From contig JAFGBW010000260.1 in NCBI GenBank assembly GCA_016932965.1, positions 1-15,732 of the forward strand: DNA of 15,732 bases. The letters run 5' to 3'. Source of the stretch: Candidatus Auribacterota bacterium (GTDB lineage Bacteria > Auribacterota > JAFGBW01). Position numbers and translations under genes: made by a program. Positions 1-5,468 of the stretch are shown one piece after another. The notes below the pieces were generated by a model, which was not told the origin of the DNA, did no database searches, and worked only from the letters and a program-made list of their open reading frames with translations. The stretch's first letter is position 1, and each line of letters begins with the position of its first letter.

Positions 1-21
1 CATAAAAAATTAGGAAATTTT

Positions 22-177
22 TTATGATTTTTTAAGGGGAGAAATAATTGTCGTCAATGGGGAAGAATAATTGTCGTTGACCATTTCGCTTTTAATATAT
101 TTTTTTGCAGCGAGAAGCTTTTCAATACATTTTTTTTCTTTGAAACTTCTTTAACAAAATGGACAAGAGTTTGCCCT
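22..177 (-). pseudogene. decayed C-terminal remnant of a second serine recombinase
   Basis: Read on the minus strand, this stretch repeats the C-terminal end of the intact recombinase at 1627. Positions 148-176 are a perfect 29-nt inverted match to 2803-2831, and 99-115 match 2862-2878 over 17 nt. Reading from high to low coordinate it encodes GQTLVHFVKE, then, after a net 2-nt length change in an A-run relative to the intact gene, CIEKLLAAKKYIK followed by an unrelated tail and a TAA at 22-24. The N-terminal 85-90 percent is absent: homology ends near 177, and the nuclease-like gene begins only 180 nt further on. It is therefore a truncated and frameshifted fragment, with no start codon or promoter. 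It could be a relic of an earlier copy of the same element or of a related one. The homology is read directly from the sequence; the history is inferred. Confidence 0.75.
43..77. repeat. 12-bp direct repeat pair
   Basis: AATAATTGTCGT occurs at 43-54 and again at 66-77, 23 bp apart, in otherwise AT-rich sequence downstream of the recombinase remnant. Closely spaced short direct repeats of this kind occur at the ends of some insertion sequences and at protein-binding sites. No transposase is visible here, so the role is unknown. Confidence 0.5.
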
Positions 178-203
178 CCCCCGCCCCAAATCCCAGGAAA
201 ATC

Positions 204-257
204 GTCACAGACGGGCGGCTCATCCGCAAGCGTATTTCGCTCCGCCCTTAATGTGAC
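204..257. repeat. imperfect long hairpin
   Basis: Nested complementary segments: GTCACA (204-209) with TGTGAC (252-257), GGGCGG (213-218) with CCGCCC (242-247), and AGCG (229-232) with CGCT (238-241). Together they fold into one 54-nt stem with small internal loops. It lies between the recombinase remnant and the terminator-like hairpin of the nuclease gene. On the minus strand a short T-run follows it, so it may be a second terminator. Otherwise it is unexplained. Confidence 0.5.
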
Positions 258-277
258 TCAGGAAGATAAATAAGAAT

Positions 278-352
278 TAAAAAATTAAGGAAAACAGTCT
301 CAGTCTGGCGACCTCAATCCTCCGGATTTCGGTTGCGCCATTTGTGAGACTG
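278..352 (-). terminator. probable intrinsic terminator of the DUF4268 gene
   Basis: On the minus strand, directly after the nuclease gene's stop codon, the arms at 345-352 and 295-302 (TGAGACTG/CAGTCTCA) pair. The inner segments CGCCA/TGGCG, GGT/ACC and GGAT/ATCC extend the stem to about 20 bp with interruptions. The T-rich tract 294-278 follows at once. The position, just past the stop and ahead of a T-run, is what a factor-independent terminator needs. Confidence 0.6.
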
Positions 353-359
353 AAAGATA

Positions 360-1292
360 TTAAATTTTTAAAAGTTTGATATGCTTTTTAAGAGATGCTT
401 CCAGTTTTATCATTGCTTCAATCATATCATCTTGTAATTTCGCCCATTTTTCCTTATCATTGAGGCCAGCGCATTCTATTCGTTTACTTATGCGGCAAGC
501 ACGGCGGTCATCCAGCCTTTCCCATCTTAATTCACTACCAAAATCTTTTTCTATTTCTGGACGGTGAGAATTTAATTCATCAAATATGCGTTTATTTTCT
601 TCATCACTCTCTTTACCGCGATCAATATATAGTTCCGCTTGCCCGTATTTATTAGTGATAGCATAATTGTAACCCAAACCCCTAACACCAGAACTAATTC
701 CGATCCAGTTTGCGATACCTGGTGAAATATTTGAGTGTAATTGTGTTTTTAGCTTACTTCTTTCCAGGAATGTCTTCCAAAAGTCATAGCGTAAACGATC
801 TCGTTCAGCCATTTCCTTTTTTTCAGCACTTACAATCGCTGTTTTCTCACTGGGCCCCGTTTTAATCGTAAATTTTGGTGCAGGTTCAGAATCTCCTATT
901 TTATATGCTTCAACCAGTACGATATAAAACTGAACACCGCTTCCTGTTTCGTTAAGCCATTCAATAGCTTTTATATGCTCATCTCTTGGTTCGCTTGAAA
1001 TCCAAATAGCTATTTTAGCATCCAGGTTTGAAATATAAGTTAAAATTTGTCCTAGATGGGTATGGTCTGTTTTTTCAAGTTGATTTTCAATTAATACGAG
1101 TTGTCCTGAACTATCTTCTGCTACGATGTCAGCAGAAAATGAACCTACGCTTTTTTCTTTTTCAGTTGGTGTTAATTCAAGGTCTAGCTCTTCACCCAGG
1201 ACATCAAGATTTTCATAAAGCCAACTCGTAAAATCCTTGGCTTCTTTTTTCCAGACTTCCCTTAGTGGAACTTGTTCCATCCTTCCAACCAT
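360..1292 (-). CDS. DUF4268-type PD-(D/E)XK-like nuclease family protein
   Basis: A 310-residue protein with two parts. Residues about 20-130 resemble the nuclease-like fold seen in DUF4268/DUF91-type proteins: an acidic residue in SADIV (D55), then the strand LVLIENQ with E69 and Q71 (an E-x-Q variant of the E-x-K metal site), then HTHLGQILTY. Residues about 165-305 match the look of DUF4268: an RYDFWKTFLE helix, a GLGYNYAI strand, AELYIDRG, and a charged C-terminal helix. Family members are found in accessory islands and beside restriction-like genes, but their function is not established. The start at 1292 follows GGGAGG at a good distance; an internal ATG at 1280 is possible. It is transcribed from the same strand as the XRE gene just upstream (33 nt apart), probably as one unit, and ends at a terminator-like hairpin. 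DNA cleavage is inferred from the fold only. Confidence 0.7.
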   Translation of the reverse strand: MVGRMEQVPLREVWKKEAKDFTSWLYENLDVLGEELDLELTPTEKEKSVGSFSADIVAEDSSGQLVLIENQLEKTDHTHLGQILTYISNLDAKIAIWISSEPRDEHIKAIEWLNETGSGVQFYIVLVEAYKIGDSEPAPKFTIKTGPSEKTAIVSAEKKEMAERDRLRYDFWKTFLERSKLKTQLHSNISPGIANWIGISSGVRGLGYNYAITNKYGQAELYIDRGKESDEENKRIFDELNSHRPEIEKDFGSELRWERLDDRRACRISKRIECAGLNDKEKWAKLQDDMIEAMIKLEASLKKHIKLLKI

Positions 1293-1325
1293 GACAAGCC
1301 TCCCCTGTTTGTAGTTAAATAATTT

Positions 1326-1538
1326 TTATTTCTTTTTAGGGACTTTTCTTCCAATTAATTCATCAATTGATAAAGAAAAGGCATCGGCTATTTTTGCTAT
1401 TGTCTGAATCGTTGGCTGTTTCGATGATCCCTGTTCTAATTTTGTTATAGCGTTGTAGGATAATCCGGCCTTTTCAGCTAGTTGCTGTTGTGACCAACCT
1501 TCAAGCTTTCTGAATTTTTTTATGTTTATTTCTATCAT
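1326..1538 (-). CDS. XRE-family HTH transcriptional regulator
   Basis: A 70-residue single-domain helix-turn-helix protein. The core FRKLEGWSQQQLAEKAGLSYNAITKLEQG (residues 9-37, quoted here only as landmarks: WSQQQLAEKAGLS for helices 2 and 3, and TKLEQG closing) is the classic Cro/C1 pattern, followed by IAKIADAFSLSIDELIG, the usual last helices. There is no extra sensor domain, so it resembles the small controller proteins of restriction-modification and phage modules. It has an AGGAT-type ribosome site just before the ATG. It sits 33 nt ahead of the DUF4268 gene in the same direction and faces the recombinase across a short divergent spacer holding a 7-bp inverted repeat. It plausibly represses its own operon, the recombinase, or both; that is inferred from layout. 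Confidence 0.88.
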   Translation of the reverse strand: MIEINIKKFRKLEGWSQQQLAEKAGLSYNAITKLEQGSSKQPTIQTIAKIADAFSLSIDELIGRKVPKKK

Positions 1539-1552
1539 AATATCCTATACTT

Positions 1553-1572
1553 ACTACTACATATTTAGTAGT
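1553..1572. promoter_or_regulatory. candidate XRE operator in the divergent spacer
   Basis: A perfect inverted repeat, ACTACTA (1553-1559) and TAGTAGT (1566-1572), separated by 6 bp. It lies 15 bp ahead of the XRE start codon and 55 bp ahead of the recombinase start. Arm length, spacing and location suit a dimeric XRE protein controlling both directions. The flanking AT-rich sequence could hold both promoters, but I could not fix -10/-35 boxes with confidence. Confidence 0.5.
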
Positions 1573-1626
1573 CTGATTGTAATTGTAAATATTTAATACC
1601 ATATCAACAATAAAAAGGGGAAACAA

Positions 1627-3309
1627 GTGAAATTAAAATGTGCAATTTACACCCGTGTCAGTACTGACGGCCAAGCCGAAGTTGAGTTCAATTCCTGTGA
1701 AGCACAGGAAAATAAAATAATGTCTTTCATAAACAGTCAGGAAGACATGCAAATTTATAAGACCTATTCTGACCCCGGATTCACGGGGGCAAACATGGAA
1801 AGACCAGCATTAAGGGAAATGTTCAAGGATATCCGTGAATATAAAATCAACCTTGTGATTGCTTATAAGATCGACCGCTTAACCAGAAGCCCGAAAGACT
1901 TTTATCAGATCATTGAATTCTTTGAAAAATATGAGGTATCTTTTATTTCCGTTACTGAACGCTTTGATACCTCCACACCTTCGGGACGCCTTTTGAGAAA
2001 TATCATGCTGACCTTCGCGCAATTCGAGCGAGAACTTACCGGGGAACGTGTCAGGGACAAACTTCTTGAACGGGCGCAAAAGGGATTTCCCAGCGGTGGA
2101 AATCGACCATTGGGGTACAGAAAAGAAAACAAAAGGCTTGTTGTGGATGAACAGGAGGCCAAGGCCGTAAAATATATTTTTAGCGAATACATCAAAAGAA
2201 CTCCATTGCCACAAATTGTCCAAGGATTAATCGATAAAAACTTAAAATCTAAAGAAGGAAAAATCATTGATAAAAGCCGTGTCTGCCATGCAATCGATAA
2301 TCCGGTTTGCACAGGAATTATAATGTTCAAGGGGAAGCCCTATAAAGGTATTCATGAACCTATCATTTCTGAAGAACTCTTTAACGCGGCACAGGAGATT
2401 AATCCTAAAAGGGCAAATGGAATCCGGCATTATAAAACAAATTATTTTGGAGGGCTAATACAATGCGCTGAATGCGGCTCGTTCATGACTCCCACGCATT
2501 CAGTAAAAATCAGAGAAGGAAAAAGAACAAAATATTATTATTACCGTTGCACATCCACTCATAAGAAAAGCTGGAGTGTCTGTACAACGAAACAGGTAAG
2601 TGCAGACAAACTTGAGGATTATATTGTAAGCAATCTTGAAAGAATCTCAATTGACGGAACTTACATAGAAAATTTACTTTTTAAAATGCATAACTCCGAG
2701 AGTTCGAAAAAACCGGGTAATTTTGGGGGTACACCCTTTGGTTCGGGATACGAACCTTCGGGGTTGTCCCCAAAATTACCCGAAATAACCCCCACCCAGG
2801 TCGGGCAAACTCTTGTCCATTTTGTTAAAGAGCTTAAAGAAAAAAAGGGCATTGAAAAACATCTCGCTGCAAAAAAATTCATTAAAAACATCATCTACTC
2901 AAAAGAAAAAATCACTATAAATCTTTTTCTTATAAATATTTGCAATTGCTGCGCACAGAGTGCTTGTCCTTCGGACTCCCTGCGGTCGCGGTCTCCGCTT
3001 CGATCCGGCACGCATATCGCCGCCGAACGGCGGCGCGATTTTTCGGGTTTTTCTGGGGATATTTTGCCGGTTTCAGACTCAAAAAAAACGCCGCAACTGC
3101 CTTCCGGCGCTGCGGCACGAAAATTAGAAGCGGAGAAAGAGGGATTGCTGCAGCCTTCCTGGCTTTGCCCTTTCGGGCTCCTTCGGAGCGCTGCTCCGCC
3201 TTCCTGGCTCCGCAGACGAACCCAAGGGTTCTCATCCCTCGCTATTTTAATAACGGAGAAAGAGGGATTCGAACCCTCGGAAGAGGCATACACCCCTTCA
3301 ACAGATTAG
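1627..3309 (+). CDS. serine recombinase (resolvase/integrase family), C-terminus abnormally extended
   Basis: Site-specific DNA recombinase of the large serine class. The N-terminal catalytic domain covers residues 4-150: YTRVSTDGQ with nucleophile S12 and R10, DPGFTG, YKIDRLTRS (R84, R87) and the long helix FAQFERELTGERVRD. A recombinase domain follows at about 160-260 (GNRPLGYR onwards). A zinc ribbon follows, with C280, C283, C308 and C319, then a helical segment to about residue 435. The GTG start is placed by AAGGGG 6 nt upstream. Recognisable protein ends near 435. The remaining 125 residues are low-complexity, cross a terminator-like hairpin at 3016-3043 and finish antisense inside tRNA-Ser, so the natural stop has probably been lost. 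Residues about 362-392 are encoded by a palindromic insert. It may have mobilised this island; whether it is still active is uncertain. Confidence 0.9.
   Translation: MKLKCAIYTRVSTDGQAEVEFNSCEAQENKIMSFINSQEDMQIYKTYSDPGFTGANMERPALREMFKDIREYKINLVIAYKIDRLTRSPKDFYQIIEFFEKYEVSFISVTERFDTSTPSGRLLRNIMLTFAQFERELTGERVRDKLLERAQKGFPSGGNRPLGYRKENKRLVVDEQEAKAVKYIFSEYIKRTPLPQIVQGLIDKNLKSKEGKIIDKSRVCHAIDNPVCTGIIMFKGKPYKGIHEPIISEELFNAAQEINPKRANGIRHYKTNYFGGLIQCAECGSFMTPTHSVKIREGKRTKYYYYRCTSTHKKSWSVCTTKQVSADKLEDYIVSNLERISIDGTYIENLLFKMHNSESSKKPGNFGGTPFGSGYEPSGLSPKLPEITPTQVGQTLVHFVKELKEKKGIEKHLAAKKFIKNIIYSKEKITINLFLINICNCCAQSACPSDSLRSRSPLRSGTHIAAERRRDFSGFSGDILPVSDSKKTPQLPSGAAARKLEAEKEGLLQPSWLCPFGLLRSAAPPSWLRRRTQGFSSLAILITEKEGFEPSEEAYTPSTD
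2714..2782. repeat. palindromic insert inside the recombinase frame
   Basis: Two 15-bp arms (2714-2728 and 2768-2782, CGGGTAATTTTGGGG and its exact complement) enclose 39 nt that itself contains a 6-bp stem (GGTTCG/CGAACC at 2740-2745 and 2751-2756). The whole unit stays in frame and encodes a Gly/Pro/Ser-rich linker just before the last helix. The decayed sister copy at the left edge loses homology at about the place where this element lies. It looks like a small protein-coding palindromic element, similar in principle to those described in Rickettsia, though not shown to be related. Confidence 0.6.
3016..3043 (+). terminator. intrinsic-terminator-like hairpin of the recombinase
   Basis: ATCGCCGCCG (3016-3025) pairs with CGGCGGCGCGAT (3028-3039), with one bulged C. 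This gives a very stable GC stem, followed at once by a run of five T (3039-3043). This is the textbook form of a factor-independent terminator on the recombinase strand. It lies inside the nominal reading frame, about 90 nt after recognisable recombinase sequence ends. Confidence 0.65.
3131..3146. repeat. displaced copy of the tRNA-Ser 3' end (possible attachment site)
   Basis: CGGAGAAAGAGGGATT here is identical to 3254-3269, the last 16 nt of tRNA-Ser (read on the opposite strand), and has the same orientation. The copies are 123 bp apart. Duplication of a tRNA 3' end is the usual scar of an integrating element, since the recombinase restores the tRNA from the copy it carries. I found no further copy at the left edge of the window. 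Confidence 0.5.
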
Positions 3310-3344
3310 CAATCTGCCGCCTTCAGCCACTCGGCCATTTCTCC
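3254..3344 (-). tRNA. tRNA-Ser (anticodon GCU)
   Basis: On the minus strand, the 7-bp acceptor stem GGAGAAA (3344-3338) pairs with TTTCTCC (3261-3255), and the discriminator is G (3254). The D-arm is GGCCGAGTGGCTGAAGGC. The anticodon loop TTGCTAA carries GCT (plus-strand 3308-3310). A long variable arm typical of class II tRNA-Ser follows, then the T-arm with GGTTCGAATCC. CCA is not encoded. A good promoter lies upstream. The serine recombinase frame ends inside this gene on the opposite strand. The 3' end is duplicated at 3131. Confidence 0.95.
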
Positions 3345-3356
3345 TTAAGGTTTTCC

Positions 3357-3385
3357 CTTATATCCTGTCTATCCCATTTTGTAAA
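3357..3385 (-). promoter_or_regulatory. sigma70-type promoter of tRNA-Ser
   Basis: On the minus strand, TTTACA (3385-3380) and TATAAG (3362-3357) are separated by exactly 17 bp. The -10 box ends 12 nt before the mature tRNA 5' end. Each box differs from consensus at one position. Spacing and placement make this a convincing stable-RNA promoter. Confidence 0.65.
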
Positions 3386-3455
3386 ACACAAAACAATGGA
3401 CGCCATATGAGTTCTCAGTTAAAATCTCTCTGTTCTCAATCAAAGGAAAATAATC

Positions 3456-4235
3456 ATGGATTCCATGCAGAACTATCTCTCGTTTGCCTGTTACCTGGCT
3501 GAAAAAAGCGCCAAAATCATCATGCCATGGTTCAATAAAACCAATCTGAAAGTCGAAACCAAATCCGATTCTTCCCCGGTCACCATCGCTGATAAGGAAG
3601 CGGAAAACTTCATGAGGGAAACCATCCAAAAAACTTATCCTGAACACGGCATCATCGGTGAGGAATTCGGGAACACCAATGAAAACGCCCCCTATTCCTG
3701 GGTCCTGGACCCCATTGACGGAACCCAGTCCTTCATCTGCGGAGTGCCCCTTTTTGGAACCCTCATTGCATTGCTTGAAAATAAAAAACCCGTTATCGGA
3801 ATCATTAACCTCCCTGCCTTGAATGAACTGTATGTCGGCTATGCCGGAGGTAAAACCACTTTGAATGGAAAAGAAATCTCCGTGAGACAAACAGCCTCCC
3901 TCACAGATGCTGTCCTGGTCTGCACAGACCACTTGAGTGTTGCCAAATATAAAAATGAAAAAGCCTTCCTGGATCTCGCAAAACAAGTGCGGCTTTACCG
4001 TAACTGGGGTGATTGCTATATGTACACGCTCCTGGCCCGGGGTAATGTGGATATTGTGGTGGACCCTGTCATGAACCCCTGGGATATCCAGGCCCTCATT
4101 CCTGTCATCAACGGAGCCGGCGGAGTCATAACGGATTATGAAGGCCGACCGCCTGAACAGGGTAAATCCATTGTGGCCGCTGTCCCGGAATTGCACACAC
4201 AAGTGATCCAGACCCTCAATTTCCATCCAGAATGA
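3456..4235 (+). CDS. hisN: inositol monophosphatase-family phosphatase, probably histidinol-phosphatase HisN
   Basis: Mg-dependent phosphatase of the IMPase superfamily, 259 residues, full length. The metal site is visible: GEEFG (E69/E70), DPIDGT (D85, D88, T90) and NPWD (D210). Several segments are closer to HisN (histidinol-phosphate phosphatase, next-to-last step of histidine synthesis) than to SuhB: WVLDPIDGTQSFICGVPLFGT, the WGDCYMY motif, and PWDIQALIPVINGAGGVITD. No other his genes are nearby, so inositol-phosphatase activity remains possible. The start is placed by AAAGGA 8 nt before the ATG at 3456; a second ATG follows three codons later. The stop overlaps the next gene as ATGA, which implies translational coupling with the membrane protein that follows. 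Confidence 0.8.
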   Translation: MDSMQNYLSFACYLAEKSAKIIMPWFNKTNLKVETKSDSSPVTIADKEAENFMRETIQKTYPEHGIIGEEFGNTNENAPYSWVLDPIDGTQSFICGVPLFGTLIALLENKKPVIGIINLPALNELYVGYAGGKTTLNGKEISVRQTASLTDAVLVCTDHLSVAKYKNEKAFLDLAKQVRLYRNWGDCYMYTLLARGNVDIVVDPVMNPWDIQALIPVINGAGGVITDYEGRPPEQGKSIVAAVPELHTQVIQTLNFHPE

Positions 4236-4621
4236 GCCCGCCTTTATCTAAACTGCAGGAACTCGTTAAAAATCGTAAAGGCGTGATCCTCCTTTATGTT
4301 TTCATTTTCATGGTTGCTCTGACCCTTCTGGCAGTGGTCTATATGGAGAATAATATCAAAGACCACCGTTTTGTCTCTGACGCTGAACATGAAATCCAGG
4401 CCAGATGGCTTGCTTATGCCGGCATCTGCCAGGGTGTCAAAAAACTCGATAAAGACCCCTCTTTCCGCGGCAGCCTCCCCCTGGAAACCATGAATACCGG
4501 TACCGTGCTTGTTAAAATCTCAGAAACATCAAGCCGTAAAATTAAAATTACTTCAACCGGCGTCTCAGCCCATGTCCAGATACAGGCTGAAAAAGTCATT
4601 GCCCGCGAAGAATCAAAATAA
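4232..4621 (+). CDS. single-span membrane protein resembling PilX/GspK N-termini
   Basis: A 129-residue protein. A short positively charged N-terminus (KNRKG) precedes one long hydrophobic helix at residues 18-38 (VILLYVFIFMVALTLLAVVY), then an extended, probably periplasmic domain with ARWLAYAGICQGVKKL. A KG-V junction followed by that helix, and a later (A)xxLAxAG motif, are seen in PilX and GspK-type minor pilins. The conserved Glu at position 5 after cleavage is missing, so processing by prepilin peptidase is unsure. It starts inside the stop codon of the phosphatase gene (4-nt overlap) and is followed 14 nt later by the lipoprotein. A role in a type IV pilus/type II secretion-like apparatus is a guess; no other pilus genes are in the window. 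Confidence 0.65.
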   Translation: MSPPLSKLQELVKNRKGVILLYVFIFMVALTLLAVVYMENNIKDHRFVSDAEHEIQARWLAYAGICQGVKKLDKDPSFRGSLPLETMNTGTVLVKISETSSRKIKITSTGVSAHVQIQAEKVIAREESK

Positions 4622-4635
4622 GGAAGTGATCTATT

Positions 4636-5442
4636 TTGAAAAAATACGGATTGTGTATTTTGACTCTGTTTATTGTTGTTATTTTTTCAGGATGCGCCAC
4701 CTTTGATAACGTGGGAACAAAACCCCTCCCTCTTTCCGAGCCGGTTCAGCCTTTTATCGGATTGTCTTCACGGTTGAAAAATAAAACCGTTGGGGTTTAT
4801 CTTTCCATAGACCAGACGAAAATTGACGGCGGTCATTATGAAGGCCTTTTGCAAGCCAAACAGGTCTGGATCACAGCCCCGTCAAAAAAGCAAAAAGCCG
4901 CCCTTTACGGGCCCGCAAAAGAAGTATCTCTCTATTCGTTCATGGATGAACTGGGACGTCAGGGCCTTCTCATTCATTTCATCAAAGAATGGAATAATTC
5001 TCTATCGACACAGTTTGATTATGTGATCACAGGAACTATCGAAAAAATTATACTCAACACCTATGGCAGAGGCTTCATAGGCGGATATGGATCAGCAGGT
5101 GATTATTGGGAGGCGAGGATATTTTTTACCGGCATCAAGCTCATTGAAACTGCTTCCTCCAACACTATTTACGAGGATAATATGGAAACCTATGCCAAGC
5201 TTGCACCATGCCCCATAAAATTAAATTGGTCCCTGTTTACCGTAGTCAGCAATTCCTTGAGTATGGCATTCCAGGTTCCGGCAAAAACATTTTTAGGCAC
5301 TGTTGCCCAGGGAAGAGATGCCATATACTCATGGAAAGCCACTTACCAAATGGATAATTATATGGTCACGCCCATTGAAGTGGCTTCCAGAAAAGGGGCT
5401 TGTGAGCTGTTAAAAAGAATCAAGGAAACTAAATCCCCTTAA
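4636..5442 (+). CDS. lipoprotein of unknown function
   Basis: A 268-residue protein. It begins with a classic lipoprotein signal: KK, a hydrophobic stretch and the lipobox FSGC with C20 as the lipidated cysteine. Phe at -3 is less common than Leu. The start is TTG at 4636, supported by AAGGAAG about 10 nt upstream and by the way it completes the signal peptide. The mature part has alternating strands such as KTVGVYLSI, FDYVITGTIEKIIL and a Gly/Tyr-rich stretch (GRGFIGGYGSAGDYW), then ARIFFTGIKLIE. This resembles the general style of outer-membrane-associated small lipoproteins that oligomerise, but I cannot assign a family. It sits 14 nt after the pilin-like gene and 26 nt before the hydrolase gene, so all are likely co-transcribed. 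Confidence 0.8.
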   Translation: MKKYGLCILTLFIVVIFSGCATFDNVGTKPLPLSEPVQPFIGLSSRLKNKTVGVYLSIDQTKIDGGHYEGLLQAKQVWITAPSKKQKAALYGPAKEVSLYSFMDELGRQGLLIHFIKEWNNSLSTQFDYVITGTIEKIILNTYGRGFIGGYGSAGDYWEARIFFTGIKLIETASSNTIYEDNMETYAKLAPCPIKLNWSLFTVVSNSLSMAFQVPAKTFLGTVAQGRDAIYSWKATYQMDNYMVTPIEVASRKGACELLKRIKETKSP

Positions 5443-5468
5443 TGACCGGATACCCTGATTCATAATAA

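Larger units (their letters stand above)
2964..3235. repeat. GC-rich patch of short palindromes between recombinase and tRNA-Ser
   Basis: The patch is packed with small stem-loops. They are GTCC-TTC-GGAC (2964-2974), GCCGCA...TGCGGC (3092-3117), GCCC-TTTC-GGGC (3167-3178), GCTCC-TTC-GGAGC (3177-3189), GGAGC-GCT-GCTCC (3185-3197) and GAACCC-AA-GGGTTC (3218-3231). It also has a 12-bp direct repeat, GCCTTCCTGGCT, at 3153 and 3198. Base composition differs sharply from the AT-rich recombinase. No protein resembling anything known is encoded in any frame, so the reading frame through here is likely incidental. Confidence 0.55.

Noticed and set aside
204-352. Integron attC sites
   Set aside because: The stems lack the GTTRRRY/RYYYAAC ends, and the recombinase present is of the serine class, not a tyrosine integron integrase.
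360-1538. Type II restriction-modification system with XRE controller
   Set aside because: No methyltransferase gene is present in the window, and the nuclease-like protein is of the DUF4268 type rather than a known restriction enzyme.
2940-3410. Open frame ending in a peptide like GERGIRTLGRG...GHFSLRF
   Set aside because: This is the familiar false protein made by translating a tRNA-Ser gene and flanking palindromes on the wrong strand.
3369-4226. Long 285-residue open frame on the minus strand
   Set aside because: It lies wholly antisense to the HisN-like phosphatase, whose motifs and ribosome site are clear; the antisense product has no recognisable domain.
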